Shown one piece after another: positions 34,580 through 43,661 of a stretch of DNA of 64,000 nucleotides. Within the stretch, counting starts at the first letter, position 1; the number at the start of each line of letters is the position of its first letter. A model generated the notes under the pieces. It made no database searches. It was given only the letters and a program-made list of their open reading frames with translations, and was not told the DNA's origin. The DNA lies in the NCBI RefSeq assembly GCF_043951865.1, contig NZ_JBINJF010000003.1, forward strand, positions 1 through 64,000, given 5' to 3'. The DNA is from JAMQKA01 sp043951865. GTDB lineage: Bacteria > Bacteroidota > Rhodothermia > Balneolales > Balneolaceae. A program made the translations under genes and the position numbers.

Positions 34580-35476
34580 ATGGCACAGGTTATCACCTCG
34601 GTCGACCACCTTACCTTTTCTGCTCACAACCTTCCCGCCCTGCCGGCCCCCAAACAGGTGTTGATGGTGGAACCGACCTTTTTTTCAGTGGATTACGCGA
34701 TCAACCCACATATGGCTGACAACATCGGCAATGTAGATAAAACGGCTGCACGGAACCAGTGGCAGCAGGTACTCGGGGTGTTCAGGCAACTGGGATTTTC
34801 GGTTCACCGGCTGGAGGGACAAAAAGGGCTGCCCGACATGGTATTCTGTGCGAATCAGAGCCTGCCTTATATCAACCCTGCAGGAAGAAAACAGGTGGTC
34901 ATGAGTATCATGCATTCGGATATGCGCAAAGAAGAGGTTCCCTACATTGAGCAGTGGTACCGGCAGCAGGGCTATGAAGTACGGTACCTGGACCGTGAAA
35001 AAGTCCGGGCTTTCGAGGGGTGCGGAGATGCGATCTGGCATTCCGGCCAGCGCCTGCTTTGGGGCGGCTACGGGTACCGGACCTCCAGGGAGGCCTACAA
35101 AGCCGTTTCCGGGATGCTGGATGTACCGGTCATGGCCCTCCGGCTTGCGGACGAGCACTTTTACCACCTGGATACCTGCTTCTGCGTATTAAATGAGACC
35201 ACTGTCCTTATCTACCCGCAAGCGTTTACTGAATCGGGACTTAAACTCATCCACGCCGTTTTCGATCACGTTATTGAAGCCAGCGAAGATGAAGCCAAAG
35301 AGCGTTTTGCCTGCAACGCCTCCTGCCCGGACGGCCAAAACGTGATCATCCAACAGGGCTGCAGAGAGGTCAACAGCAAGCTAAGGGAGGCCGGCTTTAC
35401 CATTCACGAAGTGGAGACCTCGGAATACCTGAAAAGCGGCGGAAGCGTATTCTGCATGAAGCAACTCCTCTGGTGA
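34580..35476 (+). CDS. Arginine deiminase/DDAH-fold amidinotransferase-related protein
   Basis: A 298-residue protein of the guanidine-modifying (beta/alpha propeller) superfamily: PTFFSVDYAINPHM near 31, GLPDMVFCANQSL (about 83-95), FEGCGDAIWHSGQRLLWGGYGYRTS, catalytic His in EHFYHLDTCFCVL (about 195) and nucleophilic Cys292 in GGSVFCMKQLLW at the extreme C-terminus. This fits deiminases, dimethylarginine hydrolases or related dihydrolases. The exact substrate cannot be inferred. Single gene, divergent from DUF58. Confidence 0.82.
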   Translation: MAQVITSVDHLTFSAHNLPALPAPKQVLMVEPTFFSVDYAINPHMADNIGNVDKTAARNQWQQVLGVFRQLGFSVHRLEGQKGLPDMVFCANQSLPYINPAGRKQVVMSIMHSDMRKEEVPYIEQWYRQQGYEVRYLDREKVRAFEGCGDAIWHSGQRLLWGGYGYRTSREAYKAVSGMLDVPVMALRLADEHFYHLDTCFCVLNETTVLIYPQAFTESGLKLIHAVFDHVIEASEDEAKERFACNASCPDGQNVIIQQGCREVNSKLREAGFTIHEVETSEYLKSGGSVFCMKQLLW

Positions 35477-35621
35477 GGTGCTGTCGTTTAAAAGGCGGGG
35501 TTACAACTCTGTACCGAGATTGATTTTAGATGATCAACAGTTATCCGGGAATGAAATTGGCAGCAAGACCGGCTTCCTCTCCTCCCTCACCCGACTCTTC
35601 GATTCCCCGCTTTTCCTCCAT

Positions 35622-35660
35622 GAAACAAAGAAGGCCTGCTCCGCAATGGAACAGGCCTTC
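35622..35660 (-). terminator. Intrinsic terminator of the cold-shock gene
   Basis: GAAGGCCTGCTCC (35630-35642) pairs with GGAACAGGCCTTC (35648-35660) with a 5-nt loop and one mismatch. On the minus strand it is followed by TTTGTTTC. It lies about 25 bp past the stop codon of the cold-shock gene. Confidence 0.75.
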
Positions 35661-35685
35661 TGCTCAAAGTCTGAATATCTTCAAA

Positions 35686-35904
35686 CTATTTGTAATCCAA
35701 GCTTACAACGTTCGTTGCGCTTAAACCTTTTGGTGTTTCCTCGACGTCAAATTCGACGGCTTCATCATCCTCTAAGCCCTGGTTCGGTCCAAGAGCGTCT
35801 ACGTTATTTCTATGAACGAAGACATCTTTGCCTCCATCATCAGGTTTGATAAATCCAAATCCTTTTTGAGTGTCAAAAAACTTTACTTTTCCTTGTTGTG
35901 CCAT
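35686..35904 (-). CDS. Cold-shock domain protein (CspA family)
   Basis: A 72-residue single cold-shock domain from ATG 35904 (MAQQGKVKFFDTQKGFGFIKPDDGGKDVFVH). RNP1 (KGFGFIK) and RNP2 (DVFVHRN) motifs bind single-stranded RNA/DNA, probably as an RNA chaperone. An in-frame upstream ATG (35928) would add eight residues that do not fit the family. The 5' leader 35905-36000 is AT-rich, and Csp mRNAs often have regulatory leaders, but no defined cold-box is claimed. Confidence 0.93.
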   Translation of the reverse strand: MAQQGKVKFFDTQKGFGFIKPDDGGKDVFVHRNNVDALGPNQGLEDDEAVEFDVEETPKGLSATNVVSLDYK

Positions 35905-36167
35905 TGGTACTGTGTGTTTTTTATGCACCTATAGGTTCATCTTATGAAAGGAGTTGGGTTAACGCGTCTTTCCAAAAAAATACTTATACAGGTGAGTAAT
36001 TAAATATAACGCCCTAACATACGCCTAATTATCGGGAATACCTATTTTTTTGACAGAAAAAATCGCTTCCTGAAAATATCTCCTCTTCGGGCACACTGTT
36101 TCTGGCGTAGTCATTGGTTGATTGGTGACGGTGACCAGCGTTCTTCCTGGGATCCGGGTAATTCTAT

Positions 36168-36286
36168 GGACCTTTGCAGAACCTGTTATGTGGTTGGGAG
36201 GGGGTTGTACCACCGACCCTGTTTACTTTTTTAAACGGGAATACAAATCCCTCAGAACGGGGAATAGAGGATTTTACAAAGCCATC
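36168..36286 (+). repeat. Type I dispersed palindromic repeat, copy 4
   Basis: GGACCTTTGCAGAACC (36168-36183) and GGATTTTACAAAGCCATC (36269-36286) bound a segment with TTGGGAGGGGGTTGTACCACCGACC and CCCTCAGAACGGGGAA. Orientation is as at 275 and 556. It lies in the 666-bp gap 35929-36594, which otherwise holds only the partial repeat at 36451-36545. Confidence 0.83.
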
Positions 36287-36450
36287 TAAGAGAAAACTAT
36301 CGGATTGTCTATAATTCATATGACAAGGATCTCGTCCATATTTTGAAGGTATCCCATTCAACAACAAGTTGATGATGCACAGTTGCCAGATAATTTAATT
36401 TGACTGTAATTTCTTCTTTAGCTACATTTTTGACTGAACGATTAGTCAAC

Positions 36451-36545
36451 AGAAGAAGGCGCTGGAAACCAAGGTTTGTTAGTACACCCATGCCCCGGCG
36501 GATTCGAAACCGCAGGTTGCTGCTCATACCTGGGGAGGTTGAATT
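36451..36545 (+). repeat. Partial type II repeat upstream of the TetR gene
   Basis: GCGCTGGAAACCAAGG followed by GGCGGATTCGAAACCGCAG (36496-36514). The latter is identical to the core of the complete type II copy at 54409-54547. The right end cannot be located. The remnant ends about 50 bp before the TetR gene start. Confidence 0.55.
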
Positions 36546-36594
36546 TTCGGGCAAAAAAGTGCTCAGTAAACCGGTTTTTTAAGACTCTGTAAAT

Positions 36595-37194
36595 GTGATG
36601 ACCATGTCACCCAGAACACCCGAACAAAATGAAGAGATCCGGGAACAAACCCGCAACCAGATCAAGGAGGCCGCCTTTCAGTTGTTTGCAAAAGAGGGCT
36701 TTTCCAACACCTCGGTACGCAGGGTTGCCGAAAAAGCTGCAGTTTCAAAGGGACTGATCTACCATTATTTCTCCAGCAAGGAGGAGATATTGGTATCTAT
36801 TTTTGAAGATCTGCAGGAGATGGGGAAAGAGGCCACAACTTTCCCCGACGGGTGTTCCCCTGCCGAATGCCTGGAACTGATGCTGGAAAAAGTATTCGGT
36901 TATATTGAAGAATCATCGGAGATCATGCGACTGATGATCTCTTTAGCCCTGCAGCCGGATGCGGTGGCCAAACTCCAGCCCCATATTCAGAAGGAAAACG
37001 AACGGCAGGTCAGGCTGCTGTCGGAATTGCTGGAAAAGCTGGGGTATGACGATCCCGAGGATGAAGCCTACTACCTGGCGGCCAAGCTGGATGGCGTGGC
37101 GCTGGGCTGCATCACCATGGGCAAGGAGTATCCCTACACAACAATCAAACAAAAAATCCTGGATGAATATGTGCACCCCAAAGAAGATCGCTAG
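36595..37194 (+). CDS. TetR/AcrR-family transcriptional regulator
   Basis: A 199-residue regulator. The HTH domain is TRNQIKEAAFQLFAKEGFSNTSVRRVAEKAAVSKGLIYHYFSSKEEIL (about 20-67), followed by an all-alpha ligand/dimer domain. Start codons GTG 36595, ATG 36598 and ATG 36604 are all possible; no clear Shine-Dalgarno decides. It is first in a tight plus-strand cluster (LolA-like, two permeases, ATPase, outer-membrane barrel) and overlaps the next gene by 26 bp, so it probably regulates that exporter. Confidence 0.92.
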   Translation: MMTMSPRTPEQNEEIREQTRNQIKEAAFQLFAKEGFSNTSVRRVAEKAAVSKGLIYHYFSSKEEILVSIFEDLQEMGKEATTFPDGCSPAECLELMLEKVFGYIEESSEIMRLMISLALQPDAVAKLQPHIQKENERQVRLLSELLEKLGYDDPEDEAYYLAAKLDGVALGCITMGKEYPYTTIKQKILDEYVHPKEDR

Positions 37195-37924
37195 TTCTCT
37201 TTTGCTGTCTCTTACACTCGCGCTGCCGGCACTGGCGCAGGATGCCACCGAGATTGTACGGCAGGCCGACCTTAAGATGCGGGGTGAGAGCTCGCGGGCG
37301 GAAATCACGATGAAGATCATACGCCCCAACTGGGAGCGTTCGCTCACTATTAAATCCTGGAACAAGGGCGATGAGTACAGCCTGATGCTGGTGACGGCCC
37401 CGGCCCGCGACGAAGGTACGGCCTACCTGAAGCGGGGCAACGAAATCTGGAACTGGCTGCCGAATATCAACCGGACAATCAAGCTGCCGCCCTCCATGAT
37501 GAGTCAGTCGTGGATGGGTTCCGACTTTTCGAACAACGATCTCGTGCGCGAATCCTCCATCGTTACCGACTATTCGCATGAAATTGTGGGTGACACCACT
37601 ATTAGCGGCTACGACTGCTACAATATCGAAATGATACCCAAGCCCGAGGCCCCGGTCGTCTGGGGCAAGGTGAATGTATTTATATCCAAAGAGGAGTACC
37701 TGCAGCTGCGCACCGAGTTTTACGATGAGGATAACACGCTCATGCGAACCATGACGGGCTCGAAGGTGGAAGAGCTGGATGGACGGTTTATCCCGACGTA
37801 CATGGAGATGGAACCGACGGACGAGCCCGGGAATAAAACGGTGCTCATGTACAACGAAATTGAATTTGATATCGACATTTCGGAGAGCTTCTTCAGCATA
37901 CAGAATATGAAACGCGTTGAATGA
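37169..37924 (+). CDS. Outer-membrane lipoprotein-sorting-like (LolA-fold) periplasmic protein
   Basis: A 251-residue protein from ATG 37169 (MCTPKKIASSLLLSLTLALPALAQ), whose signal peptide fixes the start inside the TetR gene. The frame is open further upstream but is out-of-frame TetR sequence. The mature part is a LolA/LppX-like half-barrel: SSRAEITMKIIRPNWERSLTIKSW, a DEGTAYLKRGNEIWNWLPNINRTIKLPPSMMSQSWMGSDF core typical of the family, and VNVFISKEEYLQLRTEFYDEDNTLMRTM. The family binds acyl chains of lipids or lipoproteins. It is followed by the ABC permeases. Confidence 0.87.
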   Translation: MCTPKKIASSLLLSLTLALPALAQDATEIVRQADLKMRGESSRAEITMKIIRPNWERSLTIKSWNKGDEYSLMLVTAPARDEGTAYLKRGNEIWNWLPNINRTIKLPPSMMSQSWMGSDFSNNDLVRESSIVTDYSHEIVGDTTISGYDCYNIEMIPKPEAPVVWGKVNVFISKEEYLQLRTEFYDEDNTLMRTMTGSKVEELDGRFIPTYMEMEPTDEPGNKTVLMYNEIEFDIDISESFFSIQNMKRVE

Positions 37925-37998
37925 CAGTTGATGCCTGTTGCAAAATGCGTAATGCGAAGAAGAAACAATCTCTGATAATTGATAACTGAACACTAAAC

Positions 37999-39222
37999 AT
38001 GCTCGCATTTAAACTGGCCTGGCGAAATATCTGGAGGAACAGGCGGCGTACCATCATTACACTGGCTTCCATCGTGGTGGCCGTGGCGCTTTCTGCCATC
38101 ACACGCTCCAGCCAGGAGGGACAGTATGACAACATGATAGAGAGCACGGTGGGTACTTTCACCGGGTATATCCAGGTTCACGCCAACGGGTACTGGGATG
38201 AACAGACGTTAAATAACAGCTTCGTTTTGTCCGACTCGCTACAGCAACAGGTACGCCAGGTGGAATCAGTGACGACAATTGCCCCGCGTATCGAGTCATA
38301 CGCCCTGGCGGCCACCAGCGATCAGAGCCGTCCGGCCATGGTGATGGGTATCGACGTAGAAGCCGAACGAGCCCTCAGCGCCCCGCAAAACCGGCTTCGG
38401 GAGGGCCGCTATTTTGAATCGAACAGCGAGCAGGCGGCCCTTGTGGGCCATGAACTGATGGAACGACTCGACGCGCAGATCGGGGACAGCCTGGTACTCA
38501 TCGGCCAGGGATACCGCGGGATGAACGCCACCGGGCTCTACCCCATCAGGGGAACGGTTTCCTATCCGAACCCGCAGCTAAACAGCAGCCTGGTCTACCT
38601 GCCGCTGGAGGCTGCACAGAACTTTTTTGTTGCCCCCGACCGAATCACCACCGCGGCCCTCATTCTTGATGATGCCCGGGAGGTTCAACCGTCTGTTCAG
38701 CAGCTCCGAAATCGTCTTTCGCCGGACCGGTACGAGGTGATGTCCTGGGAAGAACTCATGCCCGAGCTGCAGCAGGCGATTCAGGCCGACCGCGGCAGCG
38801 GCATCATCATACTGATGGTGCTCTATATGGTTGTCGGATTCGGCATCCTGGGCACCGTACTCATGATGGTCTCGGAACGCACCTACGAATTTGGGGTGAT
38901 GCTGTCGGTGGGCACCCCGCGTTCCATGATCCTGAAGATCCTTTCCTGCGAAGTGATCCTCATCTCAATGCTGGGCTCGGGGCTCGGTATCCTGGTGAGC
39001 CTGCCGATCTCGTGGTATTTCAATGTCAACCCGATCCAGCTCACCGGCGATATGGAGTCGGCCCTGCAGCAGTACGCGATGGAGCCCGTACTCCAATTCT
39101 CTGTCGCGCCGGATATCTTCCTCAACCAGGCGGTCATCGTATTTTTCATTACCCTGCTGTTCAGCCTGGTACCGATTATCCGGGCCATCCGTCTTAATCC
39201 TGTAGAAGCGATGAGGGGGTAA
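37999..39222 (+). CDS. ABC transporter permease, FtsX/LolC-MacB type (first)
   Basis: A 407-residue type VII permease. It has a short N-terminal cytoplasmic segment FKLAWRNIWRNRRRTIITLASIVVAVALS with TM1 (about 18-37), a large periplasmic domain (about 45-270), and three C-terminal helices (about 275-400). The segment VSERTYEFGVMLSVGTPRSMILKI matches the FtsX coupling region. It ends with the usual RLNPVEAMRG. Such permeases move lipoproteins or envelope lipids mechanically rather than by import. Adjacent to a second permease (2-bp gap). Confidence 0.9.
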   Translation: MLAFKLAWRNIWRNRRRTIITLASIVVAVALSAITRSSQEGQYDNMIESTVGTFTGYIQVHANGYWDEQTLNNSFVLSDSLQQQVRQVESVTTIAPRIESYALAATSDQSRPAMVMGIDVEAERALSAPQNRLREGRYFESNSEQAALVGHELMERLDAQIGDSLVLIGQGYRGMNATGLYPIRGTVSYPNPQLNSSLVYLPLEAAQNFFVAPDRITTAALILDDAREVQPSVQQLRNRLSPDRYEVMSWEELMPELQQAIQADRGSGIIILMVLYMVVGFGILGTVLMMVSERTYEFGVMLSVGTPRSMILKILSCEVILISMLGSGLGILVSLPISWYFNVNPIQLTGDMESALQQYAMEPVLQFSVAPDIFLNQAVIVFFITLLFSLVPIIRAIRLNPVEAMRG

Positions 39223-39224
39223 TC

Positions 39225-40445
39225 ATGTTTTTAAAAATCATCAGTCTCGGCTGGAAAAATGTGTGGCGTAATCCCACGCGGAGTGGCGTCGTGGTAGTTG
39301 CAGTACTGCTGGGGGTCTGGGCCGGTGTTTTCCTCTCGGCATTTATGAACGGCATGGCGCAGGGCTACCTGCAAAATCAGCTTAATCTTTCCGTGGGACA
39401 TATCCAGATCATGCATCCCCGGTTTGAGGACCAATTTAATCCCACCTGCGAAATTCCCGATGCCGATAAAGTCATTGACAGGCTGGAAGCGGAATCCCAC
39501 GTCACGGAGATTCGCCCGCAAAGCCTGAGCACCGGCCTGGCCCAGAGCGCCTCCAACAGTTACGGCGTATCCATTCACGGGATAAATTCGAAAACAGACA
39601 GCACAAACCCTGTTCAGCAATACCTGGTGGAGGGAGATATGCTGCAGGGCGTAAGCCGAAACCCGGTGGTCATCGGGCGCGAACTGGCCGAACGGCTCGA
39701 TCTTGATTTAAAATCAAGAATGGTGCTCAGCTTCCAGGATGTCAACGGAAACATTACCGCCGGAGCCTTCCGCGTGGCCGGGATTTTTGATTCCCCCAAC
39801 AACAACTACGACAACAGCAACGTGTTTGTAGAAGCAACCGACCTCAACAGCCTGCTGGAAAAGGAGGACCTCACGCACAAAATAACGCTCAAAGTGGATG
39901 ATTTCGGGCAGGCTGAACGCTATGCACAGCAGCTTGCCAGCCAGTTCCCGAACCTGAATGTCACATCCTGGGGAGATATCGCCCCGGAATTACGGTATGT
40001 GTACAGCGTGATGGACGTGACTCTTTACATTTTCATGGTCATCATTGTCATTGCGCTGGTCTTCAGCATCATCAATACCATGCTGATGGCGATCCTGGAG
40101 CGCACCCGCGAACTCGGTATGCTGATGGCGGTGGGCATGAACAAAGTGCGGCTGTTTATGATGATTCTCTCGGAGACGGTTTTCCTTACCATGACCGGTG
40201 CTCCACTGGGACTGCTGTGCAGCTGGATCTCCATCGACCTGCTTAAAGAGACTGGAATCAACCTGAGCGCTTTTGCGGAGGGATTGAATGCCTACGGGAT
40301 GAGTACCGTCATCTATCCCGAAATCGAGGCAATCTACTATCTCAATATCGCACTGATGATTGCGGTGGCTGCCCTGCTATCTTCACTGTACCCGGCCTGG
40401 AAAACCCTGAAACTAAAACCGGTGGAAGCGATTCGGAAGATTTGA
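39225..40445 (+). CDS. ABC transporter permease, FtsX/LolC-MacB type (second)
   Basis: A 406-residue paralogue of the preceding permease with the same layout: LGWKNVWRNPTRSGVVVVAVLLGVWAGVF (TM1), a periplasmic domain to about 265, the coupling segment LERTRELGMLMAVGMNKVRLFMMI, and terminal LKLKPVEAIRKI. Two different FtsX-type subunits with one ATPase suggest a LolCDE-like heterodimer, although MacB-like assemblies are homodimeric. The gap of 122 bp to the ATPase gene has no repeat. Confidence 0.9.
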   Translation: MFLKIISLGWKNVWRNPTRSGVVVVAVLLGVWAGVFLSAFMNGMAQGYLQNQLNLSVGHIQIMHPRFEDQFNPTCEIPDADKVIDRLEAESHVTEIRPQSLSTGLAQSASNSYGVSIHGINSKTDSTNPVQQYLVEGDMLQGVSRNPVVIGRELAERLDLDLKSRMVLSFQDVNGNITAGAFRVAGIFDSPNNNYDNSNVFVEATDLNSLLEKEDLTHKITLKVDDFGQAERYAQQLASQFPNLNVTSWGDIAPELRYVYSVMDVTLYIFMVIIVIALVFSIINTMLMAILERTRELGMLMAVGMNKVRLFMMILSETVFLTMTGAPLGLLCSWISIDLLKETGINLSAFAEGLNAYGMSTVIYPEIEAIYYLNIALMIAVAALLSSLYPAWKTLKLKPVEAIRKI

Positions 40446-40567
40446 TGGCAGGGGTAGCGGGTTCAATAAGTTTTTAACCAGGGAATAAGAATTTGAACAA
40501 AGTTACCTTCATAAAACGATACAAAAACACCCGGCAACCCGTAATACGAAATCCATAACGCCATACC

Positions 40568-41251
40568 ATGCCAGTAATAACTACTCACGGAGTCACCAAA
40601 GTGTACAACAAAGAACAGGTGCCGGTGCATGCCCTGCGCGGGGTGGATCTTGCCATTGACAAGGGGGAGTTTACCGCCATCGTGGGACCCTCGGGCTCCG
40701 GTAAAACGACGCTGCTCAATATCATCGGCGGACTCGATTCGCCCACGGAGGGATCGGTCACCGTACAGGGGACAGACCTGGGTACGCTTTCCGACAGCGA
40801 GCTGATCAATTTCCGGCTGCACCATATCGGGTTTGTATTCCAGGCCTACAACCTGATTCCGGTACTCACCTCCATAGAAAATGTCTCTTTTGTCATGCAG
40901 ATGCAGGGTCGCCCGGCCAAAGAGTGCCGGGAGAAAAGCATTCACCTGTTGGAGGAGGTTGGCCTGGCAGACAAGATCGACAAGCGTCCCTCCGAGCTTT
41001 CCGGCGGCCAGCAGCAGCGGGTGGCCGTGGCACGGGCCCTGGCTTCGAAACCGGATTTTGTGCTGGCCGACGAGCCAACCGCCAATCTCGATTCGGTATC
41101 CTCCGGCGAGCTGCTGGATATGATGGCCGAACTCAATGACAAGGAACAGATGACCTTTGTCTTTTCCACGCATGATCAGCGGGTCATCGACCGGGCCCGC
41201 CGCGTGGTTACACTCGTAGATGGTCAAATTGACCGGGATGAGATCCGATAA
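40568..41251 (+). CDS. ABC transporter ATPase, LolD/MacB type
   Basis: A 227-residue ATPase. Walker A GPSGSGKTTLLNIIGG (about 38-53), Q-loop VFQAYNLIPVLT, signature LSGGQQQRVAVARAL, Walker B VLADEPTANLDS and H-loop FSTHD are all intact. The LNIIGGLDSPTEGSV and NLIP strings are typical of LolD/MacB energisers. It energises the two permeases encoded just upstream. Confidence 0.94.
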   Translation: MPVITTHGVTKVYNKEQVPVHALRGVDLAIDKGEFTAIVGPSGSGKTTLLNIIGGLDSPTEGSVTVQGTDLGTLSDSELINFRLHHIGFVFQAYNLIPVLTSIENVSFVMQMQGRPAKECREKSIHLLEEVGLADKIDKRPSELSGGQQQRVAVARALASKPDFVLADEPTANLDSVSSGELLDMMAELNDKEQMTFVFSTHDQRVIDRARRVVTLVDGQIDRDEIR

Positions 41252-41392
41252 AGTTACGTGACATCAGCTTGGAGACCCGTATATCGATTTCCGTATTGAT
41301 ACCCGCTTAGATAAATTGAAGAATTTATTATGAGATTTTTTACCCGCATGGACATTCGCTTTCGTTCCCCTTTGGGAGGAGGCTCTTTGACT

Positions 41393-42556
41393 ATGAACCT
41401 TCTGCGGGGTGTGCTCCTGCTAGCAGCCACCATACTCTATTTACCGATAAATTCAAATGCCCAGGACGATGCATTCGATATTGATTTCAGTGGTTACGTG
41501 AAAGAACTGGGGCAACTTTCCATCAGCAACGACTTTTCCATGCTCCGTTACGATAACATTCTGCACCACCGGCTGGAAAGTGACTGGACGCTGCACGATC
41601 AACTGGAATTTCGTGCCGACCTGCGCACCCGGCTGCTGCACGGATATTCCATCGAACATACGCCCGGCCTGAAACAATTTTATGAGCAGGATCCCAATTA
41701 TTTTGATCTCTCCCGGGTTTGGCACTCTGGTGATCACTCGCTTCTGCACTCCCAGATCGACCGGCTGCATGCGAGCTACATCAACGGCCCGTTTGAGCTG
41801 CACGTGGGGCGCCAGCGACTGAACTGGGGACGCACCTACGTGTGGAATCCCAACGACCTGTTCAACGCCTATTCCTATCTCAATTTTGATTACGAGGAAC
41901 GGCCGGGCGTGGATGCCATAAGTGCGCAGTACAGCTGGAGCTACGCCTCAGGTGTGGAGGCCGGCTACCGAATCGGCGACACATTTGACGAATCCGTGAT
42001 CGGGGGCATGGTGCGCACCAGCCTGGCCAGCTATGATGTACAGTTTGTGGCCGGCCACTACCTGGAGTACGCGGTACTGGGAGCCGGATGGGCTGGCTAC
42101 CTGCGGGATTCGGGCTTCAAGGGGGAACTCACCTATTTCCACCCGGAGGATCGTTTTTTTGGGGATACGGGCCATTTTACCGCTACCGCCGGCATCGATT
42201 ACATGCTGGACAACGGCGTCTATCTGCAGGGAGAGCTCCTGTACAACGGCGGGTACCGGCGTCAAGGGGCAGCCCTGCAGGAACTCACGCGTCCCCCCAG
42301 CGCAGACAACCTGTTCATTGCCCGCAGCGCTTTCTTCCTGAACGGCTCCTACCAGCTTCATCCCCTGGTGAGTGGCAACCTCGGATTTATGGGCAGCTTC
42401 GACCGATCGATATTTATCCTCATTCCCCAGATCTCCGTATCTCTCGCTGAAAACTTCGACTTCCTGGTCTTGTCGCAACTTCTCAAGGGATCGGTGCTTG
42501 ACGGGTTAACCGAAACTCCAAATCTGCTCTTTTTTCGCCTCAAATGGTCGTACTGA
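41393..42556 (+). CDS. Predicted outer-membrane beta-barrel protein
   Basis: A 387-residue protein. I use ATG 41393, because a clear Shine-Dalgarno sequence (GGGAGGAGG, 41374-41382) precedes it and the signal peptide MNLLRGVLLLAATILYLPINSNAQ starts there. An open frame extends 21 codons upstream. The mature part has alternating aromatic/charged strands, with RQRLNWGRTYVWNPNDLFNAYSYLNFDYEERPG resembling DUF1302/alginate-export-type barrels, and ends in an aromatic residue (LKWSY). As the last gene of the LolA-like/permease/ATPase cluster, it is a plausible outer-membrane exit component. Function is inferred. Confidence 0.72.
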   Translation: MNLLRGVLLLAATILYLPINSNAQDDAFDIDFSGYVKELGQLSISNDFSMLRYDNILHHRLESDWTLHDQLEFRADLRTRLLHGYSIEHTPGLKQFYEQDPNYFDLSRVWHSGDHSLLHSQIDRLHASYINGPFELHVGRQRLNWGRTYVWNPNDLFNAYSYLNFDYEERPGVDAISAQYSWSYASGVEAGYRIGDTFDESVIGGMVRTSLASYDVQFVAGHYLEYAVLGAGWAGYLRDSGFKGELTYFHPEDRFFGDTGHFTATAGIDYMLDNGVYLQGELLYNGGYRRQGAALQELTRPPSADNLFIARSAFFLNGSYQLHPLVSGNLGFMGSFDRSIFILIPQISVSLAENFDFLVLSQLLKGSVLDGLTETPNLLFFRLKWSY

Positions 42557-42816
42557 AAGATGTGAGATGTGAGACGAGAGGGGTTGTTCGGAAAAACAAC
42601 TAATAACTAATTCCTAACAGCAAATAACTAGAACCCTTACGGGGTTTGTTCACACAAAAAGGTACAATTCTATCATCGGCAAGGAGCAATTGTGACCTTT
42701 TGAGGAGGGAAACCCTATGTAGATTCTACATTCATAATTCCCAACCCGGTGATTTTTCAATGCTCTTTCATATGGTTATCCTGACCTCACATTACATTAG
42801 AACCGGAATCGAGATG

Positions 42817-43641
42817 TCAGGGTTTGCGTGCCAGCGCATAGATACCGGTGCCCCACTCGTTTTCCCGAGCCAGATCCAGCCGCATAAGGATGAGCGCGAT
42901 CGGCAGAACCGGCAGGTAATAGAGCGCAAGCAGCGGCAAGGCCAGCAGGCTTATCTTGTTAAGCAGAATCATCGGATATTTGATAATCAGCATCCATGCG
43001 AAGTGGCCGGGAGGCCCATAGGTGTAGCTGACATCCACCGGCTCCAGTCCTGCTCGTTTAATTTTGGCGACGATATCCTCTTTTGAATAGCCTGCACGGG
43101 CGTGTTCTCCCACAAAGGTATCTTCTTCACCGGCGTCACTCTCCGAGTAGTGGGAAGGAGAATGCATCAGAAAATAGCCGCCGGACTGTAGGGCTTTTGC
43201 CAGGTTTCGAATTGCTTTTTCATCCTCCTCGATATGCTCGAGTACATCAATACAGATCGTAAAATCAAATTCATCCCGGTAGCTGATCTCCAGCAGATCC
43301 TGCTTTTTAAATTGAATTTTTTGCCGGGCGATATCCTCCCCGAAGTAGTTGCGGCAATCCGCCAGGTAGTCTTCCTTAACATCAATGCCCTCTACCCGGA
43401 TATTACTGAACTCCTTTAACAGGAACCGATCGTACTGGCCAAACCCGGTGCCGGCATCCAGCATGCGCCATTCCGACTGCTCGTCCAGCGGCCGGGCACG
43501 CCTTCTGATGACACGACGAATATACCAGCTTCGCAGAAAGAAAAGGTCCAGCAACTTGTAGAAAAGGGTACGAAGAATCGGGAAACGGCGGATAACAGCC
43601 GCAAAGCGATCTTTAACCGGGTCATAGGCGATCTTGCTCAT
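42817..43641 (-). CDS. SAM-dependent class I methyltransferase with C-terminal membrane anchor
   Basis: A 274-residue protein. The SAM-binding motif I is MLDAGTGFGQYDRFLL (about 58-73), followed by motif II VEGIDVKEDYLADC and FDFTICIDVLEHIEEDEKA. The C-terminal portion (about 215-265) is hydrophobic (ILLNKISLLALPLLALYYLPVLPIALILM) and probably membrane-associated. This is unusual for soluble methyltransferases and suits a polyprenyl- or lipid-linked glycan substrate. It lies 20 bp downstream of the GT2 gene, so they are probably co-transcribed. Confidence 0.85.
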   Translation of the reverse strand: MSKIAYDPVKDRFAAVIRRFPILRTLFYKLLDLFFLRSWYIRRVIRRRARPLDEQSEWRMLDAGTGFGQYDRFLLKEFSNIRVEGIDVKEDYLADCRNYFGEDIARQKIQFKKQDLLEISYRDEFDFTICIDVLEHIEEDEKAIRNLAKALQSGGYFLMHSPSHYSESDAGEEDTFVGEHARAGYSKEDIVAKIKRAGLEPVDVSYTYGPPGHFAWMLIIKYPMILLNKISLLALPLLALYYLPVLPIALILMRLDLARENEWGTGIYALARKP

Positions 43642-43661
43642 AGATATAAAATGAGGTGCTG

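Noticed and set aside
42718..42730. TGTAGATTCTACA palindrome as an operator
   Set aside because: A single 13-bp palindrome with no counterpart upstream of other genes and not placed at a recognisable promoter.
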